From contig JAXLYO010000004.1 in the NCBI GenBank assembly GCA_046351415.1, positions 434,001 through 498,000 on the forward strand: DNA of 64,000 nucleotides. The letters are read 5' to 3'. The translations under genes were made by a program, and so were the position numbers. Under the pieces are notes generated by a model. That model made no database searches. It was given only the letters and a program-made list of their open reading frames with translations, and was not told where the DNA came from. Shown here one piece after another: positions 43,149-50,529 of the stretch (position 1 is the stretch's first letter; every line of letters begins with the position of its first letter). The stretch comes from JABFRG01 sp046351415. Its GTDB lineage: Bacteria > Myxococcota_A > Polyangia > Polyangiales > Polyangiaceae.

Positions 43149-44279
43149 TCATTCGAATCGGGCAACGAGCGCGTACTGGTTCTGTGTCGTCGACTGCCAC
43201 TCGTTCTCAGGTTCCGTCGCCATGCGCAGGCAGTACTGCGTGAGCGCGATCGAGGTCCACTTGCCCTTCTTCTCGCCGTAGACATACGTCTGGCCGCCGT
43301 TGTTCAGATCGGGAGCGCCGAATTGGTAGTCGTCATATGCAGCTTTGGCGGTCACCGGCCCCGTGTTTCCCGAAAGCTGCAGCGCCACGGATTGGGGATA
43401 GTACATCGGACTCATGTCGATGGAGTCGTCGACGACGCGAATGCGCAGTCCACCTTCGGTGTCGATGCGGACGCCGCCACGTAGCGTGAAACCGCTCCCG
43501 CCGTAGCCGAGCCCAAGGTACCCGCCCTGCCACTTCGCATCGATCGTCGGGTTCCAGGGACCGCAGTTGTTCCCGTCGAGGTCACAGGTGCGCGTGCGAT
43601 GTTTGAGCTCGTAGCGGCCGAGGCGGTTCGGCCGTAGGGCGTGCTCGTAGGAATCGCCATTGGAAGCGAGCCACTTCGCTTGGTCGACGGTCATCGTCGC
43701 TCCCGGGCAGCTCGCGGGGTCGAAGGGGTCGTTCGTCGTCACCGGAGGCGGGCCCGAGTCCACGCCGCTGTCCGTGTTGCCGCTGTCGGCTGCGCCTGCG
43801 TCGCGCACGATGGGCGCAGGCTTCACGTATTCGACCGCAAACGTCGTCGCTTTGGCAGAAGAGTCGCGAAACACGATGTAGTAGTTTCCCGTCTTCGGGA
43901 TAACTGCAGAGACGCGAGCGTTCTTCGTGGTGGCGTCGGCGTCGAAGTTCGATGCCAGAGTCACGAACTGCGACGTCACGACGAAAGCTTCGGCATCGCC
44001 GCCCACCGTGGAGCGTACCCAGAACTCCGCGGTGTCGCCCTTGTTCGCCGTGAACGAAAACGCGCGCCACTTCGGCGTCTTGTTGTAGGCGGCGCTTTTC
44101 GTCTGCCCCACCGAGATGGGACCCACGGTGAGGACCGCCGAACCGCTGAGGTCGTTCGCGGAGACTTGCTCGCTGTTGCCGTCGTCGGCGCCATTCGTCG
44201 ACGCACACGCAAAGGCACCCAGCGAAGCGAGGATGGGCAAGGAAGCGAGGACGGTGAGTGAAAGAAGGCGAGAGGACAT
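43149..44279 (-). CDS. Lipoprotein with PPC-like domain
   Basis: 376 residues from the ATG at 44279. Lipobox GAFAC with Cys25, then NGADDGNSEQ. Residues 40-150 form a beta-rich domain like bacterial pre-peptidase C-terminal (PPC) domains (WRAFSFTANKGDTAEFWV, KTGNYYIVFRDSS). A Thr/Asp/Ser linker (DAGAADSGNTDSGVDSG) leads to a C-terminal beta-domain (residues 195-376) with no recognised family, containing repeated Trp/Gly strands. Probably a surface adhesin or binding protein. Divergent from the AraC gene across 214 bp. Confidence 0.75.
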   Translation of the reverse strand: MSSRLLSLTVLASLPILASLGAFACASTNGADDGNSEQVSANDLSGSAVLTVGPISVGQTKSAAYNKTPKWRAFSFTANKGDTAEFWVRSTVGGDAEAFVVTSQFVTLASNFDADATTKNARVSAVIPKTGNYYIVFRDSSAKATTFAVEYVKPAPIVRDAGAADSGNTDSGVDSGPPPVTTNDPFDPASCPGATMTVDQAKWLASNGDSYEHALRPNRLGRYELKHRTRTCDLDGNNCGPWNPTIDAKWQGGYLGLGYGGSGFTLRGGVRIDTEGGLRIRVVDDSIDMSPMYYPQSVALQLSGNTGPVTAKAAYDDYQFGAPDLNNGGQTYVYGEKKGKWTSIALTQYCLRMATEPENEWQSTTQNQYALVARFE

Positions 44280-44362
44280 GGTTTCGGGCTCCAAAGGAAT
44301 GACGAGAAAGGGGAAGAGGTGAATCAGGGAAAGCAAGGAAGTCGCCCGTGTGCGCTGAGCTG

Positions 44363-44442
44363 CAACACCGACGTCACGTGTGTTGAATGAACGCTGCGCG
44401 TAGCTCACGCAACCCGTTGGCAGATTCTCGTACGTCGCGAGA
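44363..44442. promoter_or_regulatory. Two inverted repeats in the lipoprotein/AraC intergenic region
   Basis: CAACAC (44363-44368) N11 GTGTTG (44380-44385), and TCTCG (44426-44430) N7 CGAGA (44438-44442). They lie in the 214-bp divergent region that must hold both promoters. They are candidate operators, possibly for the adjacent AraC-type protein. AraC proteins usually bind direct repeats, so this is weak. Confidence 0.35.
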
Positions 44443-44493
44443 TTTATTCACTTCTTGCTCATTTATTTCATGCCGTGGAGGGAAGGTTCGCGT

Positions 44494-45471
44494 GTGAATG
44501 CCCCGTGCTCTTCACGCGACATGCGCGCACGCATAAACTTCGCTCTTCTTGCGCGAATGTTTTTCTCGGTCGGATCTCTCCAGCTCGATCAAGCGTTCTT
44601 CCGAACTCACGTTGCCGTCGATCGCGGACTCCGTGTGTTCGCCGCGGAGCGACGAGGCGTGACCTTTCGAACCAGGTTCGTTCCCGCATCGCGCGCACCG
44701 AAGCGCAACGTGGTCGTGCTGTGGTTCATCGTCTCCGGCTGGGCCGCGTGGGAAGGGCAGAACGAAGTGGCGGGCAATCGTCGTCGCGCCCACGGAAAGA
44801 CCCTCGTCTTGCTGTCCGAGTCGGCGTTCGATGGCGCGGAGGGGAAGCGCGAATTTCAACTCGTCTCGTCGGGACAGCCCTTCGTCGGGATCGAGGTACG
44901 CCTTCCCGGTACGCTCGCGATGGGGGACGCATCGCGCGGTCCCGTCGTGCTCACGGCCTCCGAGGCCGCATGGGCCGCGGTCGAACGTTACATCGCGCGC
45001 GTGCTCGTTCCAGGGCGAACCACTTCGGCAGCATTCGTTCTCGAACTCCTCGGTGAGCTCGCCAAAGAAGGCCTCGTGAAGCCGGAGGCCGCGAACCTCG
45101 TCGTCACGGATGAAGACCCGCGCATGACGCACATATGGGATGCAACGGCGGAGGCGTACGAGCGGTTCGATACGCGACCGACGTTGAAGCGGGTAGCAGA
45201 CGCATGTGACATGTCCCTTCGAAACCTGTCTCGATTCATCGATCTCGCATACAACGACCTCTTGCTCCCTTCGGCCGGGTGGCGCGAGATGTCGACGAAC
45301 TTGCGCCTCATGATCGCCATTCTCTTTCTATCGTGCCCGTCCCTCTCGATTGCGCAGGTCGCAGACGCGGTTGGCTACGGGCACGCGCAAGCGATGGCGA
45401 ACGCCTTCAAGAGAGCAGGCGTGCCGGCGCCTCGTGACATTCAAGCGTACAGAGACGACACGTTCACTTGA
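44494..45471 (+). CDS. AraC-family transcriptional regulator
   Basis: About 325 residues. The start is uncertain: GTG 44494 has GGAAGG 7 nt upstream; ATG 44521 and ATG 44470 are alternatives. The N-terminal part (to about 200) is a cupin-like sensing domain (VVVLWFIVSGWAAWEG, VGIEVRLPGTLAMG). The C-terminal 100 residues have two helix-turn-helix units (PTLKRVADACDMSLRNLSRFI and SLSIAQVADAVGYGHAQAMA, then AFKRAGVPAP), the AraC layout. Its 3' end overlaps the convergent Cys-repeat lipoprotein by 8 nt. Target and ligand unknown; the divergent PPC lipoprotein is the obvious candidate. Confidence 0.8.
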   Translation: MNAPCSSRDMRARINFALLARMFFSVGSLQLDQAFFRTHVAVDRGLRVFAAERRGVTFRTRFVPASRAPKRNVVVLWFIVSGWAAWEGQNEVAGNRRRAHGKTLVLLSESAFDGAEGKREFQLVSSGQPFVGIEVRLPGTLAMGDASRGPVVLTASEAAWAAVERYIARVLVPGRTTSAAFVLELLGELAKEGLVKPEAANLVVTDEDPRMTHIWDATAEAYERFDTRPTLKRVADACDMSLRNLSRFIDLAYNDLLLPSAGWREMSTNLRLMIAILFLSCPSLSIAQVADAVGYGHAQAMANAFKRAGVPAPRDIQAYRDDTFT

Positions 45472-47542
45472 AGCGCATGCATCGGGCGCCGAACGACCCG
45501 CCCTTCATGCGCGGCGTCATGATTTGGACGCCGTGGCCGGAGATGGAGCTGTATCCGAGCCCGTAGCCCTTGTAGGTGAACGTGTTGTCCGTCTTGAGAA
45601 CGGCTTCGACCAAATTGCCCTTCAGATCGAACCACGGTTCGTCGTTCGGGTTGATGCGCAGAACGTCTGCCGCCACGCGTCCTGGCGGTGCGACGCGCGA
45701 TGCGCCCGTGTAGGTGACGCCGTTGGTGGCGGGGAACGAGTACACGTAGGGGAGGTTCACGCCATCACAGCGTTGAGAGCTGTCGGAGACGGAGTTGATG
45801 CCGTTGGCGCATGCGGGCGTCGCTCCGTTCTGGAGCAAGCGTTGATTGTTGTTGGTCACGAAGTTGACGACCGCGTCGGTGGCGAGTTGCCCACCGTCCC
45901 ATGCGCAGAAGGCCGCGAACATCGCGAAGGGCGTACAGTTTGCCGACTTCACGTCGAGCTCGTTTTGGCTGAAGTACTTGCTGATGCCACCCGCATAGGT
46001 TTGGATGACCTGATCTTCGAAATAGTACGTCCCGAAACCATAGGACCCGGCGGCGTTGCTGCAGTTGAGCGCGTGCGTGACCGAGTACTCGTTCGTGTAC
46101 TCGGGGAAGAAGTGCGCGGCGGTCTGCCCGTAATAGAGTCCGGTGTTGATGTTGTAGTTGCCGATGGCGATCCCGCCGTGCTTGTCCGGACCGGGGTAGA
46201 GCAGGTTGGTCGTCGGATTCGTGATCGTGTAGCTCTCGACCGCTTGACCGAACCCTTCCGGAAGAACCTTTTCCCAACCGGTGTTCCAGCGCGCGGGACG
46301 GTGCGCCGCCATGTACGCTTTGATGTTGGGTTGCCCACCGTTCTCGGCAGAAATGGCTTCCACGAAGGCGCGGATGCGGCCTGCCGTGATCTCGTACTTG
46401 TCGAGGTACACGGTCTTGCCGGGCTGGTTCGAATCCGTGAAGCCCGGGACTTTCAGGGTGCGGCAGCAGCTTTCGTGGTTCGCGCCGGCTCCGACCTCAC
46501 CCGACCCACACGTCTCGCCGCCTAGCAAACGACGGCAGCTTGGACCCTCGAGGCACTTCTTGCTCGTCGTGCTACATGCGCCAGATTGGCAGTCGGCGTC
46601 CGCCACGCAATTGAGATCGGCTGCGCACTTCGGAGCGACCTTGCCACCGCAGTCGACGTCCGTCTCGTCGCCGTCTTTGCGGCCAGGCATACGCGGCTCG
46701 CACTTGTTCGCCGTGCAGAACTTGCTGTCGCAGTCGGACGGTTGGAGGCATGCAAGGTTCGCCGCACACGGGGGCGCTTCGGGGCCGCCGCAGTCGATAT
46801 CGGTCTCGGTGCCGTTCTTGATTCCGTCATTTGGGTGCACGGCAGCACACTTCTTGGTGGCGCTGACGCAAATGCCGCTGAAGCAGTCAGTCGCGACTTT
46901 GCAACTCTTCGATTCGGCGCACCCGGGAGACCGTGTGCCGCCGCAATCGATGTCCGTTTCGTCGTCGTTCATCACTTCGTCGAAGGGGTTGCCTTTCATG
47001 CACACTTTGCCAACGCACACGTTGCTCTCGCAGTCCGCGCCGCTTCCGCACTTCGCGCCCGCGTGACAGCGGGGCGTCGTGGCTGCAGGGCCGCCGCAGT
47101 CGACGTCGGTCTCGGTTCCGTTCTTCTTGCCGTCGCTTCCCGAAGGGTCCGAGCACACGCCCTTCGAACACGTCTTGAGGGCGCAGTCGCTGTCGCCGAG
47201 GCACGTCTTGCCGGAGGCGCAGCGAGGAGTCGTTGCGTCGGCGCCACCGCAGTCGACGTCGGTCTCTTTGCCGTTCGTGCGATTGTCGGTTGCGTTCGGC
47301 GCGGTGCACTTTCCGCCCGAGCACAACTTGCTCTGGCACGTGTCGTCTGTGACACAGTTCCCTCCCGGAGCACCATTGGGGTCGATCTCGACCGGTGTCG
47401 TTGCGTCCGCAGTTGGGCCAGCGTCGGTCCCCGTCGGTCCCTGCGGGGTAGGGCCCTCAGAGGCACATGCCGCGAAGAAGAGACCGCTAGCAACGAGGGT
47501 GACCGAGCCAAAACCGATCGCAGAGTGCTTTACGCGCATCAT
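45464..47542 (-). CDS. Cys-repeat lipoprotein with FGE/SUMF1-like domain
   Basis: 692 residues. Lipobox FFAAC with Cys26. Residues 60-335 hold five tandem units of about 50 residues, each with a core like NGTETDVDCGG (at about 90, 141, 192, 243, 290) followed by xCxxCxxxxDCxxxxC spacing, so all Cys could pair within units. From about 350 (YLDKYEITAGRIRAFVEA) to the end (GGSFGARCMRFK) is a formylglycine-generating-enzyme-like (SUMF1) fold. Many such domains are non-catalytic binding modules; whether catalytic Cys are present is not clear. This repeat-plus-SUMF1 form is typical of Polyangiales surface proteins. Confidence 0.85.
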   Translation of the reverse strand: MMRVKHSAIGFGSVTLVASGLFFAACASEGPTPQGPTGTDAGPTADATTPVEIDPNGAPGGNCVTDDTCQSKLCSGGKCTAPNATDNRTNGKETDVDCGGADATTPRCASGKTCLGDSDCALKTCSKGVCSDPSGSDGKKNGTETDVDCGGPAATTPRCHAGAKCGSGADCESNVCVGKVCMKGNPFDEVMNDDETDIDCGGTRSPGCAESKSCKVATDCFSGICVSATKKCAAVHPNDGIKNGTETDIDCGGPEAPPCAANLACLQPSDCDSKFCTANKCEPRMPGRKDGDETDVDCGGKVAPKCAADLNCVADADCQSGACSTTSKKCLEGPSCRRLLGGETCGSGEVGAGANHESCCRTLKVPGFTDSNQPGKTVYLDKYEITAGRIRAFVEAISAENGGQPNIKAYMAAHRPARWNTGWEKVLPEGFGQAVESYTITNPTTNLLYPGPDKHGGIAIGNYNINTGLYYGQTAAHFFPEYTNEYSVTHALNCSNAAGSYGFGTYYFEDQVIQTYAGGISKYFSQNELDVKSANCTPFAMFAAFCAWDGGQLATDAVVNFVTNNNQRLLQNGATPACANGINSVSDSSQRCDGVNLPYVYSFPATNGVTYTGASRVAPPGRVAADVLRINPNDEPWFDLKGNLVEAVLKTDNTFTYKGYGLGYSSISGHGVQIMTPRMKGGSFGARCMRFK

Positions 47543-47596
47543 TCAACACTATGCGAGAACGCTCCAAGAGCAATCCAACCCGAGCGCATTTTTGAA

Positions 47597-47623
47597 CAAA
47601 AAGTTTTGTGGCGTATCACGCCA
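47597..47623 (-). terminator. Probable terminator of the MocR regulator gene
   Basis: On the minus strand a 6-bp stem (TGGCGT/ACGCCA, 47609-47614 and 47618-47623, loop 3 nt) is followed by CAAAACTTTTTG (about 47597-47608). It sits 35-60 nt after the MocR stop at 47658 and before the start of the next leftward gene at 47542. The short stem makes it moderate. Confidence 0.5.
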
Positions 47624-47657
47624 ACGATTGGACGAACGCGCCACTCGAATTCTTGCG

Positions 47658-49094
47658 TCAGCGACGCGAGAGCTCGCACGCGATCTTGCCGAGTGTGGCA
47701 ATGGCGGCCTCGACCTTCGGAGTAAAGGGAAGGCCTGCGCTCACTCGAAGGTAGTTCGAAAAGCGTGGCTTGGCGGAGAAGATGGGGCCCGGAGCCACGC
47801 TGATGGACCGCGCGAAGGCGCGCGCATGAAGTTCGACCGAAGATGTGCCGGCCGGGAGCTCGACCCACAGCACGAAGCCTCCGGTCGGATCGGAAACGCG
47901 CGTTCCTTCGGGGAAGTGCTCGGCGATGGCTTGGCGCGTGCACGCAACCTGGGTGGCGAAGGCGCGGCGCAGACGACGAAGGTGGAGATCGTAGCCACCC
48001 GATTCGATGAGCTCGGCGATCGCCAGTTGGGGCAGGGTCGGCGTGCAGACCGTCTGCGCGAACTTCAGTTGTTCGATGGCGTCGCGGTACCGTCCGCCCG
48101 CGACCCAGCCCACGCGGTAGCCAGGGGCGATGGTCTTCGAGAAGGACGAGCACAGGATGACGCCTCCGTCGCGATCCCAAGCCTTTGCAGGCTTCGGACG
48201 ATCGGCTGCGCCATCGGCGGAAGGGAAGGGCAAGTCTCCGTAAATGTCGTCCTCGATGAGTGGGATCTCACGCGCAGCGAGCATCGCGACGAGCTGCGCC
48301 TTCGCGTCGTCAGGCATACGGCTTCCGAGCGGATTCGAGAAGCTCGGTATCGCGAGGACGGCGGCAATGGTGTGCTCGCGGAGAGCGTCCTCTAGTGCAG
48401 CGAGGTCCATGCCGGTGCGTGCATGCGCAGGAATCTCGATCACCTTGATGCCGAGCGACTCGATGAGCATCAAGAGGCCGTAGTAGGCAGGACTCTCGAT
48501 GGCGATCGTGTCGCCCGGCCGCGCGACGGCACGCAGCGAGATGTCGAGCGCTTCCATGGCTCCAACGGTGGTGACGATTTCGTCCGGGCTGAGCGGGCAC
48601 GAGGCGCGGCCCATGCGCCGAGCGATTTGTCGGCGAAGCCTCGGACAGCCCGGTGGTGGATCGTACGAGGCACCGACCGCACCCGCGCTCTTCGCGATGG
48701 CCGCCAGAATACGTGCGAGTTTGTCGGTCGGAAGGACTTCGGCGCTCGGGACTGCAGCGCCGAGGTTCACGATGCGCGGGTCTCGCATTGCGCCATACAG
48801 AGTCTTGATGAGGGGAGCGACGGTGGGCTTGATGGGCACGGTCGTTGCGCGCGCGGGGCGCGGCTCTGGCAACGACGTTGCCACGCTGCGCACATAGTGA
48901 CCGGATTGCGGACGCACCTCGACGAGTCCACGCACTTCGAGCTGCCCGTACGCCTGAATGACCGTCGAAATGCTCACGTGCTCTTGGCGTGCAAGGTCCC
49001 TCACGCTCGGCATGCGGTCGCCCGCGCGGAGAGAACCCCGCTGGATGAGCTCCGAGACGCGATCGGCGACATGGTCGTAGAGGCGGACACCCAC
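47658..49094 (-). CDS. MocR-type regulator (GntR HTH plus aminotransferase domain)
   Basis: 478 residues from GTG 49094. The GntR winged helix-turn-helix covers about 5-72 (YDHVADRVSELIQRGSLRAG, MPSVRDLARQEHVSISTVIQAYGQLEVRGLV). The fold-type-I aminotransferase domain covers about 110-478, with PLP-binding Lys320 in SSFSKTIAPGYRVGWV, an IEDDIYGDL Asp and SFSNPLGSRM. MocR proteins sense PLP or an amino-type ligand and control a neighbouring gene. Here the EamA exporter starts 157 bp away on the other strand, with five CTGTACYGG elements between. Ligand not known. The open frame extends to 49301 through the operator, which is unlikely to be coding. Confidence 0.92.
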   Translation of the reverse strand: MGVRLYDHVADRVSELIQRGSLRAGDRMPSVRDLARQEHVSISTVIQAYGQLEVRGLVEVRPQSGHYVRSVATSLPEPRPARATTVPIKPTVAPLIKTLYGAMRDPRIVNLGAAVPSAEVLPTDKLARILAAIAKSAGAVGASYDPPPGCPRLRRQIARRMGRASCPLSPDEIVTTVGAMEALDISLRAVARPGDTIAIESPAYYGLLMLIESLGIKVIEIPAHARTGMDLAALEDALREHTIAAVLAIPSFSNPLGSRMPDDAKAQLVAMLAAREIPLIEDDIYGDLPFPSADGAADRPKPAKAWDRDGGVILCSSFSKTIAPGYRVGWVAGGRYRDAIEQLKFAQTVCTPTLPQLAIAELIESGGYDLHLRRLRRAFATQVACTRQAIAEHFPEGTRVSDPTGGFVLWVELPAGTSSVELHARAFARSISVAPGPIFSAKPRFSNYLRVSAGLPFTPKVEAAIATLGKIACELSRR

Positions 49095-49108
49095 GGAGCT
49101 GAAGTGTA

Positions 49109-49209
49109 CTGTACCGGGCCGAAGTAGACCAGTACAGTTGGTCCAAAGCACAGCCGGTACAGTGTGAAACTGTACTGGCCAAGAACGTAGCTTCCTGCAT
49201 CTGTACTGG
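49109..49209. promoter_or_regulatory. Array of five CTGTACYGG elements (MocR operator candidates)
   Basis: Nine-base elements: CTGTACCGG at 49109-49117 (+), CCAGTACAG at 49129-49137 (reverse), CCGGTACAG at 49154-49162 (reverse), CTGTACTGG at 49170-49178 (+), CTGTACTGG at 49201-49209 (+). Centre spacings are 20, 25, 16 and 31 bp. One pair points inward and one pair outward. Divergent MocR and transporter genes flank the array, so it is likely the operator set for both promoters. Confidence 0.65.
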
Positions 49210-49251
49210 TTGCGAGCGGAGTCGCATGCTCCACTCATGCATATCGCCACC

Positions 49252-50148
49252 ATGAGCCGAGTCGAGACACCAGAAACGTCGGGGAAACGCGTGCTCGCCA
49301 TCGCTCTGGCGTTGCTCTCGCTCTACGTGATCTGGGGCTCGACGTATTTGGTCATGCGCGTCGCGCTCGAAACGGTGCCGCCCTTCTTGATGGCGGGGCC
49401 GCGCTTCCTGCTCGCTGGCGTGGGGATGTACGCGGTGCTCAGGATGCGGGGGGTGAAAGCGCCTACGCGCGAAGAGTGGGCTGCGTCCGCCAAGGTGGGT
49501 GTCCTTCTTCTCACGTTTGGCAACGGCGCCGTAGCGATCGCGGAGCAATCTGTGTCTTCGGGGGTCGCCGCGATCGTGGTTGGCTCGATGCCGATCTGGG
49601 CCGCATTCTTCGAGCGCGTCGCCCGGGGGCGAAGTGGGCAATCGGGGCACTCCGGAGAGTGGCTCGGACTCCTCCTGGGGTTCGTGGGTGTGGTCCTTCT
49701 CAATCTCGGCGGCGGTCTCGCCCTCCGCGGTCGTGGTCTCGTCCTGCTTGCAGCACCCACGGCGTGGGCCGCCGGCTCCGTTTGGAGCAAACGGCTGCCC
49801 CTGCCAGCAGGCCCCATGGCGACCGCGACACAGATGATCGTGGGCGGTCTCTCCTGCCTCCTCCTCGCATGGGTGACGGGTGAACGGTTCGCGACGACGC
49901 CCTCCATGCGATCGATCCTGGCCATGGTGTACCTCACGTTGGCAGGGTCGGTCATTGCGCTCACCGCGTACAACTGGCTCCTGCGCAACGTGAGGCCGGC
50001 CCTCGCAACGTCGTACGCGTACGTGAATCCGATCGTCGCCGTCTTCATCGGCGGCGTGTTCGGAGGCGAGCGTATCGGTTTGCTCACGATCCTGGCCGCC
50101 GCCGTGAGCATCGCGGGCGTGGCGATCATCGCGTCGCGAAGGAAGTGA
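49252..50148 (+). CDS. EamA/DMT-superfamily exporter
   Basis: 298 residues from the ATG at 49252 (ATG 49237 and TTG 49210 are in frame; the last would abut an operator element). Ten transmembrane helices in two EamA repeats, for example LAIALALLSLYVIWGSTYL at the start and LAAAVSIAGVAIIAS at the end. The ARPALATSYAYVNPIVAVF-type helix 9 motif (here VRPALATSYAYVNPIVAVFI) is typical. It resembles YedA-like drug/metabolite exporters. MocR-EamA pairs often export amino acids or pyridoxal-related compounds; substrate unproven here. Confidence 0.9.
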   Translation: MSRVETPETSGKRVLAIALALLSLYVIWGSTYLVMRVALETVPPFLMAGPRFLLAGVGMYAVLRMRGVKAPTREEWAASAKVGVLLLTFGNGAVAIAEQSVSSGVAAIVVGSMPIWAAFFERVARGRSGQSGHSGEWLGLLLGFVGVVLLNLGGGLALRGRGLVLLAAPTAWAAGSVWSKRLPLPAGPMATATQMIVGGLSCLLLAWVTGERFATTPSMRSILAMVYLTLAGSVIALTAYNWLLRNVRPALATSYAYVNPIVAVFIGGVFGGERIGLLTILAAAVSIAGVAIIASRRK

Positions 50149-50160
50149 CGTGAGGCGTCT

Positions 50161-50523
50161 CTACGACAGCGTGATCTTCGTGACCATGAAGAAGAGGCAA
50201 AGCACGAGCGGGACGAGCACGAAAAGGCCGCTGCCCTTGGTTCGACGTGGTTCTGCGCCGGCGATGTAGAGGACGCCGTTCAGAGACAGCAGGGAACAAG
50301 CCGCCGTCCCGAGAATCCATAGGGAAAGTAGCTCGACGCCTGATTGCCACGTGAGCAGGATGCCGAACGCCCAACTGAGTGCGAAGCCAGGACCCGCGAG
50401 GAAGTAGGCGAAACGCTTGCGATCGTCGTAGCTCTTCGCGAAGACGGCGCCGACCGAACCCGTCACGTAGAGCGAGGCAGCGCACACTTTCGCGAACTTC
50501 ACCACGAGGAAAGCAGAGAGCAT
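50161..50523 (-). CDS. Small four-helix membrane protein, unknown
   Basis: 120 residues with about four transmembrane helices (residues 1-24, 40-62, 66-90, 98-118). Motif-poor; short charged loop KSYDDRKRFAYF after helix 1 and AEPRRTKGSG before helix 4. I do not recognise the family. It lies 6 nt after the OPT transporter stop on the same strand, so it may be a partner or only co-transcribed, and it is convergent with the EamA gene (12 nt). Confidence 0.7.
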   Translation of the reverse strand: MLSAFLVVKFAKVCAASLYVTGSVGAVFAKSYDDRKRFAYFLAGPGFALSWAFGILLTWQSGVELLSLWILGTAACSLLSLNGVLYIAGAEPRRTKGSGLFVLVPLVLCLFFMVTKITLS

Positions 50524-50529
50524 GAGCGC

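Noticed and set aside
46586..47725. Rightward open frame opposite the Cys-repeat lipoprotein
   Set aside because: It mirrors the repeat gene on the other strand and crosses its start; Ala/Arg/Val composition without features.
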